A stretch of DNA of 64,000 nucleotides from Diphasiastrum complanatum (Eukaryota > Streptophyta > Lycopodiopsida > Lycopodiales > Lycopodiaceae), in contig CM055095.1 in assembly GCA_029204225.1 (NCBI GenBank), positions 59,696,414 to 59,760,413 on the forward strand. The letters run 5' to 3'. Below the pieces are notes generated by a model that ran no database searches, was not told the origin of the DNA, and worked only from the letters and a program-made list of their open reading frames with translations. Both the position numbers and the translations under genes were made by a program. Position 1 is the first letter of the stretch. Each line of letters starts with the position of its first letter. This document shows positions 1-12,115 of the stretch, piece by piece.

Positions 1-2408
1 GCTTCACCTACACAAGTTGGTTCATCAAAAGAGGTAAGAAAAGCAAAGTTAGAGTTGTCCACCACTTGCTTTCCTTTTTCATCATAGGTTAGCCTTGATG
101 GCTTAGCCCTTTGCCTTTGAGTCTTCCTTGAAGTTTGCTTTGGAGTGGCATCTCCATCTTCATCCAAGACATCTTGCACATCATGATGATTAGTAGGCAC
201 ATCAACATCAACATCAACAACATTGGAAACATTCTCTTCATGAAAGATGACATCCCTACTTATGACAACTTTCTTTGTAGAAGGAATGTACACTTTGTAA
301 GCCTTGCTTACTTCACTATAGCCAACAAACACACCCTTCTTTGATGAAGGATCTTCTTTAGTTCTATCATCAAGTGTGATATTGACAAAACATGTACATC
401 CAAAGATCCTACAATGCTTGACACTCGGCCTTCTACCATAAAGAACCTCATGAGGAGTTTTACCATCCAAGGAAGCACTTGTCCATCTATTACATAGATA
501 GTTAGCACATGCTAAAGCTTCCCCCCAAAAAGACTTAGCAAGATTAGCATGTAGTCTCATTGCCTTGGCACATTCACAAAGGGTTCTATTCTTCCTCTCG
601 GCCACTCCATTCTGTTGTGGAGTCCTAGGACTAGACATTTCCCTCTTAATCCCATGTGCTATACAAAAGTCTTTGAACCTATTTGAGGTGTATTCCCCTC
701 CATTATCAGATCTTAAGCATTTGATCTTTGTATTGAATTGGTTTTCCATTTCATTCTTGAACTTGACAAATGCAGCAAACACTTCATCCTTACTTTTAAG
801 AAGATAGATCCAAGTATACCTACTAAAGTCATCAATGAAAGTTGCATACATCTTTGCCCCACCATTGCTAGTTGTACTAGAAAAATGAATATCAGAATGC
901 ACAAGTTGAAAAGCTTCTTTAGATCTAGAAGTAGATCTAGAATAAGCAAGTCTATGAGATTTGGACAAGGCACAATGTTCACAAACACTATTGTTTGCAA
1001 CAAGACTTTTAGGGAGACCAAGAACAAGCTCTTTCTTTGCCATTACCTCCAAAGATTTGAAGTTGGGATGGCCCAACCTCTTGTGCCAAACTTCTTGGTT
1101 TGTCAATTGCTCCCTAGCCATACATCCTTCATGATTAGAGATCACACATGCATCAAGCTTGAAAAGTTTACCATGCCTCCTACCTTGAGCAATCAAGGAT
1201 CCACATTTACTTATCAAACATGCATCTCCAATGAACTCCACATCAAGTCCTTTGTCAATCATTTGACTTACACTAAGCAAATTCTTAGTGATTGAAGGAA
1301 TGTACAAAACATTTTCAAGATTTGCTTTCCTATTTGTTGAAAGGGAAATAGGAATAGTGCCTATGCCTTTGATGTCACATTGACCATCATTTGCAGTGTA
1401 GATGATGTTACCTTCTCCCTCATAAGACAATAAGGATGTAAAGTATTCCTTATGTCTTGTCATGTGAGATGAGGCTCCACTATCAATCCACCAAGGATCA
1501 TTATCATCTATGTTGGCTAACAAACTTGAAGTCATAACAAGTGATTCACATGTGTTATGTTCTTCCTCATCTATTGTAAGATTTCCTTGCCTCTCTCCTT
1601 GCTCTCTTTTCTTCTTATAACATTCATTTGCAAAATGACCTTTTATCCCACAATAAAAGCACTTGAACTTTGACTTATTGTTCTTAGTAGAAGAGGAAGA
1701 GGAAGAGTGATCATCATGATCAAAGTTACCACCTTTGGACCATTTCCCTTTGCCTTTACCTTTGCCCTTGAATTTGCCTTTTGTGAAGAAAGCCTCTTCA
1801 CCTCCACCTTGCAAGGATGCACCATCAAGCTTTGATTGCAACCTATGTTCTTCAGCCAATAAGATTTCTTGCAAGTCAACCACACTTGGCAAGACTCTTT
1901 GAATGGCAAAACTTTGCACAAGGTTAGCATGTTCATTTAGCAAACCATTCAACATAACTTGGACTATTTTACCATCTTTTATGTTCTCATCAATGCATGC
2001 TAAATCATCACTTAAGGACTTAACTCTCAAGATAAATGCATGAGCACTTTCACCCTCTCTTTGCCTACTAGAAAATATTTGTCTCCTTAGGGTCAATACC
2101 CTAGATGTGGACTTTGATTCAAAGAGCTTCTTTAAGGCATTCCATGCCTCACTTGCACTTTGACACTTTCCAACTTCCTTGAGAAGTTCATTTGTAACAT
2201 TCATTTTAATGATATGAAGAGCCCTTTTGGCCTTCTTATCAAACCTTTGTTGCTCTTGAAGTGTGAGAGGTCTCTCTTCAATTTCTGCAACTATGTCCAT
2301 GAGTTCATTCAACTCAAGTAAGGACTCCATCCTCACTTTCCAAGTAGAGTAGTTTGATGAACTCAACCTTTCACTAGACTCTAGCATGATCCCACCATTG
2401 GAAGCCAT
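1..2408 (-). CDS. Copia (Ty1) gag-pol polyprotein, element A1, C-terminus off window
   Basis: This is the 5' part of a Copia polyprotein, open for about 802 codons from an ATG at 2408 to the window edge with no stop seen. In order it contains a UBN2-type gag, a CX2CX4HX4C zinc knuckle (residues about 250-263), an aspartic protease with WWIDSGASSH (catalytic Asp about 309), an integrase zinc domain starting at WHKRLGHPN (about 441) and the integrase core with Asp506, Asp568 and Glu604, spaced as a DD35E triad. The reverse transcriptase and RNase H would lie left of position 1. Protease and integrase catalytic residues are all present, so the element looks recently active. The first 260 codons are nearly identical to the gag of element A2 (ATG at 15868). 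Confidence 0.93.
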   Translation of the reverse strand, partial: MASNGGIMLESSERLSSSNYSTWKVRMESLLELNELMDIVAEIEERPLTLQEQQRFDKKAKRALHIIKMNVTNELLKEVGKCQSASEAWNALKKLFESKSTSRVLTLRRQIFSSRQREGESAHAFILRVKSLSDDLACIDENIKDGKIVQVMLNGLLNEHANLVQSFAIQRVLPSVVDLQEILLAEEHRLQSKLDGASLQGGGEEAFFTKGKFKGKGKGKGKWSKGGNFDHDDHSSSSSSTKNNKSKFKCFYCGIKGHFANECYKKKREQGERQGNLTIDEEEHNTCESLVMTSSLLANIDDNDPWWIDSGASSHMTRHKEYFTSLLSYEGEGNIIYTANDGQCDIKGIGTIPISLSTNRKANLENVLYIPSITKNLLSVSQMIDKGLDVEFIGDACLISKCGSLIAQGRRHGKLFKLDACVISNHEGCMAREQLTNQEVWHKRLGHPNFKSLEVMAKKELVLGLPKSLVANNSVCEHCALSKSHRLAYSRSTSRSKEAFQLVHSDIHFSSTTSNGGAKMYATFIDDFSRYTWIYLLKSKDEVFAAFVKFKNEMENQFNTKIKCLRSDNGGEYTSNRFKDFCIAHGIKREMSSPRTPQQNGVAERKNRTLCECAKAMRLHANLAKSFWGEALACANYLCNRWTSASLDGKTPHEVLYGRRPSVKHCRIFGCTCFVNITLDDRTKEDPSSKKGVFVGYSEVSKAYKVYIPSTKKVVISRDVIFHEENVSNVVDVDVDVPTNHHDVQDVLDEDGDATPKQTSRKTQRQRAKPSRLTYDEKGKQVVDNSNFAFLTSFDEPTCVGE

Positions 2409-3569
2409 GATTCTAATGTTTCTTCAACTTTTAGGTTCTGTCCTAAAGCACTTAGCACTCACTTTTCTCTCAACAAATGATAGATAAAGAGATCTATGAA
2501 GATTTAGGACCCTAAAACACTTCTATCTTGAACCTAGATGGTTTCCAAGCATAGAAAGGAAGATTGAAACACATGCAACACTTTGCACACACTAAGAATG
2601 GATTACAAAATCAAACCAACCTGAACACACTCTTGCTTAAGCTCTCAAACTTTCCAGCAAGTGACCAAATCAAGTTATGGTGTGAAGAGTTACTTGCATT
2701 CTTAGAAAATACCCAAAACTAGGATGCCTTGATTACCTAGTAATGAACAAACTTGATCAACATATGATCAACACACTAAGATATTGATTCAACCTGTAAA
2801 ACCACATGTAAACCACACTTCTAAAAGTTTATAAACTCCAGCAAGTGATAAATACAAGATTTAGAGGTGAATGAATGAGCACACTTAGTGAATCACAAGA
2901 CTAGCTTCACTATCTTGTCAAATCTTGGTGTTTAGATGTAGATCTAAGATCACTTCACATGAGAATGTTCCTCAACCTGTTAAGAACCTGAAAACACACT
3001 TGCATAATGGTTAACACCTTCCAGCAAATGCTCCAATCAAATTACATAAGGAGAGTTACTTACATGCTCAACAAAGTACACCAAAATTTATGCCAAAATT
3101 GATGACAATCTTTACAATATGCTCTTCACAATGGAGCTTACAATATGTTCACCCAAAAAAGGGGATCTTTCATCCAAATGGGAGCTTTGCTCAGCCTTTA
3201 GGAGAATTACAACTCACTCAAAAGAGCATTTGTCATCCACTTAAGGAGAAGTTTCATCCACTTAAGGAGAGTGTTCATCCAAGAATGGAGATTGTCAACA
3301 ATAGGATTGAAAAGAACATTGTTAGTATTGAATATGCACAAGCCTCACAATCACAAATGATTAGGTGTTATGATCTGATCCAAAATAGTTTCTTTTCAGC
3401 CTCTGATCTTCAATAGACCTGAAATATGCTTTTGATCCACAAGTTCAACTCACAAAACAAAGGTTAGTAAGATTTGATCAACAAAGCAATGCAAAATCAT
3501 GCTAGAACTTGATCAAACATCCAAATATCACCAAAAATGGAATACTTACTGTAAATAGAAGCCAACCAG
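2409..3569 (-). other. Untranslated leader of Copia element A1
   Basis: This interval lies between the primer binding site and the gag ATG on the minus strand. It is unusually long (about 1.16 kb) and differs from the A2 leader (15869-17029) at only a handful of positions that I could find by eye. It contains short imperfect repeats around CATCCACTTAAGGAGA near 3235-3290 and no convincing sense open frame. Confidence 0.8.
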
Positions 3570-3580
3570 CTCTGATACCA
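3570..3580 (-). promoter_or_regulatory. Primer binding site, element A1
   Basis: The minus strand reads TGGTATCAGAG immediately after the LTR. This is the plant initiator tRNA-Met complement used by most plant Copia elements. Confidence 0.9.
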
Positions 3581-4235
3581 TGTGAAAAATACAGATCCTA
3601 AGTGGATCTAAACTCCAAGATCATTGGCTTGAATGCTTGCACTCCAAACTACATAAGCTAGGAATTGGCAACACATTCTATGCTACCTAGAATGCAAAGA
3701 ACTTGATCAAAAAGAATTTATCACAAATGGAAACTTCCATAAACATCAAGTGCGGCCCAACATAGCATTATACAGTCCATAATACATCAGCCTACCACTT
3801 TTGGAAAGCACCTAAGATCATACACAATAGCTTGAAGACAATACACACAACAATGCTCTCAATGGAGGAAGAAACAATGACAATGATCTATTGATCTCAA
3901 TGAAGCATACAAAAGGTTTCTCCAACCTGTTCTCCACGACTTCCCTACTATTTATGGATGAGGAAGATGACTCTCTCTCCTCTCTCTAGAAGGTACTTGA
4001 CCCTAGATATTCCCTATATAGGAAAAATAGCTAAAAATGGCTTATATGACCAAAATACATCAAAATGGTCTCATTTTGAAGGGTATGAAGTTTGACACTT
4101 CATCATACTGAAAAAATACAGTAAATAAAAACATTGTGGCCTGGTTCACACGTGTGAAACTCCAGAACCAAAACTATTTACAATTTTAGCCAATTTAGGC
4201 CTCAAACTAGCTAGGAAATGTTGACAATTTTCACA
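3581..4235 (-). repeat. 5' LTR of Copia element A1 (655 bp)
   Basis: On the minus strand the LTR begins TGTGAAAATTGTCAAC and ends ATTTTTCACA, directly abutting the primer binding site. It carries the palindrome TTCACACGTGTGAA near 4145-4159. The 245 bp next to the primer site (3581-3825) are almost identical to the 3' LTR of A2, but the distal part, which includes the U3 promoter, is clearly diverged. Confidence 0.9.
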
Positions 4236-4674
4236 TAAATTTCGAGGAACATGCTTGTGTGATGTGCAGCTAAAGCCAGTTGAAGGAATATTAAGGATAA
4301 AAGAGACCTGAAATCTCTGTGGGTAGAATCCGAAGAGGGATTGGAGGTGGGTTTTTTTTCGTGAAGGGATTGTTGATGGATGGAGATGGGAGCAATTGAC
4401 AAGAGTGCAAGAGAATGTGGTGGGGTGTTTTTGGACTTTGTGTTGAGTGGATGGAAAGGAAATAACTCGGCGGACATTGTTAGATGATTTGTGCCTAGCC
4501 TCGACCTAAATCGCAGGTACTATATAAGTATTTGTTTAAAACTTAGGACTGTATTTATACGCATATAAATTAGCTTGTAATATTAAGCTAATCAGTTTTG
4601 TAATTGTAAAATGAAATTAGTATCAACAGAGGTACAATGAAAAGATATATTGCGAGTGCAAACAATGCAAAGGA
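4236..4674. other. Intergenic, no feature recognised
   Basis: AT-rich sequence between the A1 LTR and the gypsy remnant. I see no coding frame or RNA gene in it. Confidence 0.6.
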
Positions 4675-7247
4675 TTGAAAATTCGAGAAAGACGAATAGT
4701 GGCGCAACATCTGTGGAAGTTTGGAAAGCACATTGAGGAGCCCGATGTGGATTTGGAGGTACATTTTGACTATTTAGTATTGTTTTTATCATACACAGTC
4801 ATTGTTCCTAAGAAAAATGAAAAATTGCGAATCTGTGTAAATCTCAAAGCATTGAATAAAGTGACACGGAAGGTCCGTTACCTTCTACTGAAAGCATTTT
4901 GGATCGCCTTGCTGGAGCTGAAGCTTATAGTTTTCTGAATGGATTTAGTGGTTACAACCAGGTTAAGATTGCACCTGCCGATTGCCACAAAACTGCTTTT
5001 GCAACAGAATGGGACACCTATGCTTACAAAGTAATGTTGTTTGGACTCTGTAATGCACCAAGTTCATTCCAAAGAGTAATGCAATTTGCCTCTAAAGATT
5101 ATCTGCAAAAATTTCTTGAAATTTACTTGGACGACTTGGGAGTTCATAGTACAGATACAGGCCACCTGGATCGATTGGAGAAAGTCTCTGAAAGATGCCG
5201 CAAATATCAGATTTCTCTAAATCCAGAAAAATGCTAGATATGGGTTTCTCACGGAGTGGTGCTTGGACATGTGATATCAAGACATGGTATTGCCACCGAT
5301 TATTCTAAGATCAAAGTTATTGTTGAATTGCCACAGCCAGCAACAATTCGAGGAGTTTATGTGTTTATGGGTCATGCGAACTACTATCGAGTTTTTATTA
5401 TCTTCTTTGCGGATTTAGCACGACCTATATACAAATTAACTATTGTTCCTATTTGGACAGTAGAGGCGTTAGAAGCCTTTGAAAAGTTAAAAAAAGCATT
5501 ATCTTCAGCACCAATACTGCGTTCTCCAGATTGGACATTAGAGTTTCATGTTCATACGGAGGCCTCAAAATACGCCATTGGATCAGTTTTGATGCAGCCA
5601 GGTCACTATAAGAAGGATTATCCTATACAATTTGCAAGCAGACAACTTATAGATTCAGAGAAGAATTATTCAACGCTAGAACGTGAAGCGCTAGCCATGA
5701 TTTTTTCTGTTCAAAAATTTCATCACTACCTCATGGAAACGCATTTTGCATTTTATACGGAAACCGTTACTTTACTTGGTAAATAAGATGTATAATACTG
5801 GACGTATTGCAAGATGGTTATTATTATTGACTGAATTTGACTTTCGAATTGTGGTCAGAAAGGGGAAGCAACATTATCTAGCTGATCACGTTTCGCGAAT
5901 TGAATCCGCACCAATTAATACTGAAGTGGATGATGAATTGCCAGATGCTGCGTTGTTCTATGTTGAAGCAGTACCTGAGTGGGCAACAAATATTGTTGAG
6001 TACCTGATGCTAGGACAACCGAATGACTCTTTGACAAAAGTATAGAAAAGACAATTGATTCATAAGGCTCAACCTTATCAATTAATTGCAGGACAATTGT
6101 ACCATCGTGGATCAGATAATATTTTACGAAGATGTGTTTTACCGCATGAAGTACCAGATCTAATCATGTTTTCACATGATGGCATGAGTGGAGGACACTT
6201 CTCTACAGATATTATTGTTCGCAAACTTTTGCAATCCGGTTGTTGGTGACCAACGTTTCATAAAGAGACAGAAAATTTTATTCAGACATGTGATGTCTGC
6301 CAGCGAGCACGACGGCCTACTCGACAGAATTATGAACCCTTATATCCAATTTTATCGCAAGCACCATTTGAAAAATGGGGACTGGATTATGTTGGTCCTA
6401 TTCATCCCGCTGCGCAAGGATCTCAGGCCCGATACATTATCGTCGCAACTGATTATATGACCAAGTGGGTTGAAGCCAAAGCTGTCAAAGTGGCTGATGC
6501 GAAATCTACGACCAAGTTTCTATATGAAAATATTATAATCAGATTTGGATGTCCGATCGAAATTGTCAGTGATCGGGGTACACACTTTGTTAATCAAACA
6601 ATAACGTGTTTACTGGAGATTTTTTTGTTATACACAGATTTAGTACTCTTTATTATCCGAGAGGGAATGGCCAAGCTAAATCTTCCAATAAGATTCTCTG
6701 CACCATTATGACAAAGACAGTTGAATCGAGTCGGTCTGATTGGGAACATAAACTGTATGCAGCATTATGGGCATTCAGAACCGCTTACAAAAATAGTACA
6801 AATCAAACACCTTTTCAACTGGTTTATGGTCAAGATGCTGTTATGCCAATTGAATTTTTAATCCCATCTTTACGCATAGCATCAACGGAATGATTAAATG
6901 ATGATCAGTCTTTACAACTTCGTCATGAAGCATTGCACAAATTATGTGAAACCCGATTGATGGCAGTTCATGCCTTAGCAGCAGAGAAAGCCCGCCGCAA
7001 GGCATGGCATGATTGTCGATTGCACAAGAAAGATCTGAAAGTAGGAGATCTTGCATTGTTGTACAAAACCAAGCTGATCAAGGGTAAGTTGAAGTTTATT
7101 GGTGAAGGCTTGTATAAAGTGAAGAAAATTTTGAACTATGAAGCAATAATTCTTGAGCACTTGGATGGAAGACGATTCGATACTCCGGTAAATGGCAGTC
7201 GATTACGCAAGTTTTGGCAGCTTGCTCCGCCAATTCAGCAAGCCTGA
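4675..7247 (+). pseudogene. Ty3/gypsy pol remnant (RT, RNase H, integrase)
   Basis: Translation in shifting frames gives a Ty3/gypsy pol. The reverse transcriptase contains VIVPKKN, FGLCNAPSSFQRVM and the catalytic box YLDD (about 5130). RNase H follows with EKNYSTLEREALA (about 5660). The integrase has an HHCC zinc finger ending CDVCQRA (about 6290) and core motifs GLDYVGP and VSDRGTHF. The usual integrase glutamate in the GNGQA-E context is lysine (GNGQAK, about 6670). In-frame stops occur near 5235, 6043 and 6247, with frameshifts near 4890, 5780, 6600 and 6890. Gag, protease and LTRs were not found on this strand. The copy is inactive. Confidence 0.88.
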
Positions 7248-7344
7248 TCTCAATGGATTTTTTAATTTATTTGTTTTTCAATTTTTTGTTTTCAATAATT
7301 AATTTGCTGACTTTTTTTTGGAAAAAGACAGTTAAAAAAATAAA

Positions 7345-7880
7345 TTAAAAAAATAGAAGCTGGTGGTGGCTTCGGTCTTGTTGGACAATCTTTATAGTAC
7401 TGCCCATATCCACAGTCACGACAGAATGGTACAAATTTTTCTTTATTTGGGCATTCTGCAACTCTGTGATTTTCTCCACATGCAAAGCATCCAAGTGGTG
7501 CTTAGGCCCAATTTCTCGAGGCTTGTTGTTGAGCGGCAGCATAAATGGCATACTGTTATGAAGATCCACCTTCCTGATCATTACCATAGCTCCATTGCTC
7601 AGCACTTCCGTAAGGTTTTGGTTTCATCAAATTGGCAGGAGGAGTGAAGTGTTTTGGTGGGGCAGACAAAGCTAAACGTTCTGGGTATCCAAGAGTAGAT
7701 TGTCGCAGTCTTGTTGCTGGATTGCCTCCATACTGTGGATTTCGATATTCCATCTGGGCATACCATTGTTGAATTATCCGAGGGTTGAAGTTGCAAAATA
7801 TAGTCTCATGGTCAGGTGAATTACATAGATGGCAAACACTAATTTCCATTTGTTTTTTCAATTGAGGACACTCGTTTACT
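7345..7880 (-). pseudogene. Retroelement gag C-terminal fragment with three zinc knuckles
   Basis: The minus strand encodes three Cys/His knuckles: CHLCNSPDHETIFC, CFACGENHRVAEC and FCRDCGYGQYYKDC. They are separated by a Pro/Gln-rich linker and interrupted by two stops (near 7556 and 7510). The pattern fits a gypsy-type gag nucleocapsid. It lies tail to tail with the gypsy pol remnant just upstream, so either a rearrangement inverted part of one element or two elements collided. It is truncated at about 7880, just before the next LTR. Confidence 0.6.
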
Positions 7881-7902
7881 GTGTGATTTCATGTACAAAT
7901 AG

Positions 7903-8550
7903 TGTGAAAGATTCAACTAGTTTCATCACATTTTGCAATATTTCCATATTTGGCATATTGAGGCCAAAACTTGTTTTAGACATAGAGGGTGACTTTTCAA
8001 AGTTCATTAGTCTAAATTTCATTTGAATAAACACTTTTTGAAAGTGGGGGAAAGATAGAATGAGAGTTTGAGTAGATTCAATTTGAATAAGTTGGGTACA
8101 TTGAATCTAGACCCAAAATTGGTAGGGTTAGCATTTTGGTGGGAAAGCCAAGTGGCCAAATAGGGTTTGGACCTGTTATAAAAGGATGTAACTCGTGGAG
8201 AGAGTCATCTTCTCTCTTCTCTATCTTATTTCATGCTTATACATGGTTCTCTTGGGTTCTACTATCCATTGGTGCACTATCTTGGTGATTGCTTGCAATT
8301 CTATGTGTAGAATGATCTTTATTTGCTATTTTTGGATCCACACGTGTGAAACACAGTAGCTTGCTAGTTTTGTACGGACAAAAACAGTACATAATCATTT
8401 CATTCAAGTTTGATCAAGTTCTATTAGTGTTTGCATCTCAAATTGTGTGTAGAAGCTGATTTTTCTACATTGGTGAAATTGGTAGTGTATTTCTCTTTCT
8501 AACCAAAGATCATTCAAGTAGATTGGATCTTAAGGATCTGAAATCTTTCA
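7903..8550 (+). repeat. 5' LTR of a truncated Copia element (648 bp)
   Basis: The LTR starts TGTGAAAGATTCAAC and ends GAAATCTTTCA, giving matching inverted ends. It is followed by TA and the primer site. It contains a CACACGTGTGAAAC palindrome near 8339 and a plausible promoter region near 8175 (ATAAAAGG). Confidence 0.82.
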
Positions 8551-8552
8551 TA

Positions 8553-8564
8553 TGGTATCAGAGC
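8553..8564 (+). promoter_or_regulatory. Primer binding site
   Basis: TGGTATCAGAGC, the initiator tRNA-Met complement, lies immediately downstream of the LTR. Confidence 0.9.
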
Positions 8565-8772
8565 TTGTGTTTCAGGTTATGAAGGAGGAAATCAGATCTA
8601 TCAATGATTTGGTGAAGATATCAAGTCTAGAGCATGCTAGAGAGGATTCTACACCAAAATCGGATTTTTTGCTTTTGTAGATTGGACCTTTTGTAGATCA
8701 AAACACTAAATAGGTCAAAGGAGTGCTTTGTGCATTGAAACAGGTTGAAAGAGAAGATCAGGTCATTGCTAC

Positions 8773-9816
8773 ATGGCAACCTCAATTGGAGTCATGTTGG
8801 AAGCCAATGATAGGCTTACCTCAAGTAACTATTCATTATGGAAAGTGAGGATGGAGTCACTTCTTGAGATGAATGATGTTTTGGATATTGTTGTAGGTTT
8901 GGAGGAGAGACCAGCAACACAACAAGATCAATTGAGGTATGACAAGAGGGCCAAGAAGGCTCTACACATGATAAAGATGAATGTTACCAATGAACTTCTC
9001 AAGGAAGTTGGTAAGTGCACATCATCTTTGGAAGCTTGGAATTCATTGAAGAAGCTTTATGAATCCAAATCTACTTCTAGAGTGTTGACTCTAAGAAGGC
9101 AAATCTTTTCTTGTTTGCAAAAGAATGAAGAAAGTCCAAGTACTTTTGTTTTGAGAATGAAAGCATTGAATGATGAGTTAGTTTGCATAGATGAAAGCAT
9201 TAAGGAAAGAGAGCTTATTCAAGTGATTCTTAATGGCTTGTTGAATGCTCATGCTAACATTGTTCAAAGTATTGCTATTCAAAAGACTTTTCCAAGTTTG
9301 ATGGATCTTCAAGAGATCTTGATCAATGAGGAATATAGGCTTCAAGCAAGAGGTGGATCTACATCGACACTTCAAGAGGATGCTATGTTCACAAAGGGCA
9401 AATTCAAGGGAAAAACCAAAAGCAAGTGGTCTAAAGGGCAAGATCAAGTGGATTCTTCTTCAAGTGGCAAAAAGAAGGATAGATCAAAGCTCAAGTGCTT
9501 ATATTGTGGCATCAAAGGACACTTTGAAAGTGAGTGTTACAAGAAGAAGAGAGATCAAGGAGACAAGCAAGGTAATCTTACTCTTGATGAGGATGGTTTG
9601 GATGTGCAAGATGCAAATGATGATGCTTTTGTGATGTCTTCATATATGCTTGCTAATGATGGAGATCTAGATCCTTGGTGGATTGATAGTGGAGCAAGTT
9701 CACACATGACCTTTCACAAAGAGTACTTCACTTCTTTGTTGTCATATGGAGATGACAAGAGGGTGATCTACACGGCCAATGCCCTCAGGTTGCATCAATT
9801 AGATTTCCTCTTCTAA
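8773..9816 (+). pseudogene. Copia gag and partial protease, truncated
   Basis: The open frame starts with MATSIGVMLEANDRL and runs through a UBN2-type gag, a zinc knuckle CLYCGIKGHFESEC and the protease motif WWIDSGASSHMT. True homology ends at about 9785, after the protease residues VIYTAN. The last ten codons come from an abutting, oppositely oriented Copia RT fragment. It is related to but clearly distinct from A1/A2 gag. Integrase, RT and RNase H are missing, so this is a deletion derivative with an intact gag. Confidence 0.88.
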
Positions 9817-12111
9817 GAAGCCATTCAAGAAGGCATTTGTCTCATCCATTTTGTAGAGATCTCACTTGAACAAAGTAGCAATGCAAATGATTAATCCAAT
9901 AGTTACAAGCTTAGCTACAAGTGCAAATGTTTCTTCATAATCGAATCCTTTTACTTGAAGAAATCCTTTAGCAACAAGCCTAGCCTTGTACTTACTAATA
10001 GATCCATCTTGATTGTACTTTATTCTATAAATCCACTTACATGCAAGAGGCTTCTTCCCTCTTGGAATATTTACAAGATTCCAAGCATGATTTTTTTCTA
10101 ATGCATCATACTCTACTTGCATTGCATCTCTCCAAACTTTAGATCTATATGCTTCTTCAAAAGATGATGGTTCTTCAAGCAATGTAACTAAGAAGGAGTA
10201 AGATGTAGAAGATGTAGAGTCTTCCTTTTGCTTTCCCTTGTCCACATAGCTCGGCCTTGAGGGCTCGGCCTTGCTTCTTGTTGATCTTCTCGGCCCCATT
10301 TGACTAGGATCTTTGTCTCCATCCTCGGGTTTGTCAAGATCTTCAATGCACAATGGGTTAGATCCAATTGTGACTCATCAAAAAGTACATCCTTGATTAC
10401 CTTTACTTTCTTGGATATAGGATCATATATCCTATAGCCCTTGTTATTCTAAATTGTTTCTCAACTAGAGACTTGAACTTAATGAAAGCTTCATAGACAA
10501 GGCTTTTCTTTGATAGTAACTCAGTCCATGTGAATCTAGTACAATCATCTATAAATGCTACATACATCAAGGAACCTCCATTACTTGCATGTGAAAAACT
10601 ATGTACATCATAATGTATGAGATCCAAGGGAGAGGTAGATCTTGATGAAGATCTCTTGTAAGAAGATTTGTGTGACTTTGCAAGGCCACATGCCTCACAC
10701 ATCTTTTCACACTTTTTGAAAGCTTTTGGTAGGCCGAGAGCTAGTTCCTTGCTTGCCATTGACTCCATGGATTGAAGATTAGGATGGCTTAATCTCTTAT
10801 GCCAAAGCTCCACTTGAGATAGCTCCTCCCTCGCCAAGTTCGCACTTTCATTTGCAACATTAGCATCCAACTTGAAAAGTCTGCTTTGCTTAATGCCTCT
10901 AGCTATGCACTTATCATTTTTCAAGATGGAACAAACTCCATTCTTGAAATGTACATCTAGTCCATTGTCAATTAATTGTCCTACATTAAGTAGGTTTCTT
11001 GAAATGGTAGGAACATACAAAACATTATCTAGATCTATCCTTTTAGATGTTCCTAAGCAAAGAGGAATAGATCCTATACCATCTATCTTGCATTCTTGAT
11101 CACTAGCAGTGTATATTGACTTCTTAGAGTCATTACAAGAGAGAAGAGTAGAAAAATAATGTTTATTAAAAGAAACGTGGGAACTAGCCTCACTATCTAT
11201 CCACCATGTATCCTGACTTGAAGTTGGTGTAGGTGCAACCATTAAGGATGTGTTGAATCCTTTTTCATCTTCTTCCTCTTGAGCAATGTTCCCTTGATCT
11301 CCATTTGCTTGTGGATTCTTCTTCAAGTAACATTATGAGGCAAAGTGTCCTTTCTTCCCACAAAATAAACACTTGAGATTTGCCTTGTTCTTCACTTTGC
11401 CTTTGGAAGTTGAACCTCCATTCTTCATCTCGGCCTCCTTGCCTTGATTCTTCTTGAATGGATGTTCTTTCTTCTTACTTTTGGAAGTAAAATTTGCTTT
11501 CTCCTCTCCTCCATTAAGTGACATGCCTTCCATTCTTGTCTTGAGGTGTAGGAGTCTACTCTCCTCGTCCACAAGAACATTGTGCAACTTTTCAATGCAT
11601 GGAAGAGTGTCTTGAATAGCAAATGATTGGACCAAGTTGGTGAACTCATCACCTAGGCTATTCAATATGATTTGTACTAGCTCTTGATCTTGGATCTTTT
11701 CTCCTATAGCACTCAATTCCTTGTTAGGGATTTAATCCTAAGGACATACTCTTGTCCACTCTCTTCACTTCCTTTCATGCTTTGAAAGACTTGATTCCAA
11801 AGCATGAGGACTCTTGAAGTGTTATTGGATTCATAGATACTCTTTAGTGAATCCCAAGCCTCTGTTGATGAGGCACAAGAAGACACCTCCTTCAAGAGGT
11901 CATTGCATACATTCAACTTTATGCAATGTAGAGCTAATCTTGCTCTCTTCTTGTATTTGGTTTGTTCTTGGGCAGCTTGAGGCTCTTTCTCAACTCCTAG
12001 AACTATGTCAAAGAGGTCATGGATCACTAGGAGTGATTCCATCCTCACTTTCCAAATGGAATAATTTGTGGAAGTGAGTCTCTCACTTGATTCCAACAAA
12101 TAACCACCCAT
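9786..12111 (-). pseudogene. Decayed Copia element B (gag, protease, partial integrase and RT)
   Basis: Gag starts with MGGYLLESSERL at 12111. It shifts frame near 11715 and has a stop beside its zinc knuckle CLFCGKKGHFAS (about 11340). The protease reads WWIDSEASSH, with the catalytic DSG changed to DSE. The integrase keeps WHKRLSHPN and the first core Asp (HYDVHS, about 10605). It then jumps near 10435 to its C-terminal domain (GYRIYDP), so the second Asp and the Glu are deleted. The RT start (YKARLVAKGF) is followed by stops and a truncation at 9786. The gag start is separated from its own leader by the A2 insertion. A sibling copy with an uninterrupted start is at 53172. Confidence 0.88.
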
Positions 12112-12115
12112 GGAT
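12111..12115 (-). repeat. Target-site duplication of A2, 3' side
   Basis: The minus strand reads ATCCA directly after the LTR end TTTTTCACA and then continues TGGGTGG of element B gag. The matching pre-insertion sequence ATCCATGGGTGG is intact at 53177. ATCCA also precedes the LTR start at 63918. Confidence 0.8.

Noticed and set aside
3090-3416. A 108-codon plus-strand frame in the A1 leader, repeated identically at 16550-16876
   Set aside because: It is antisense to the element. Its conservation only reflects the near identity of the two leaders and says nothing about selection.
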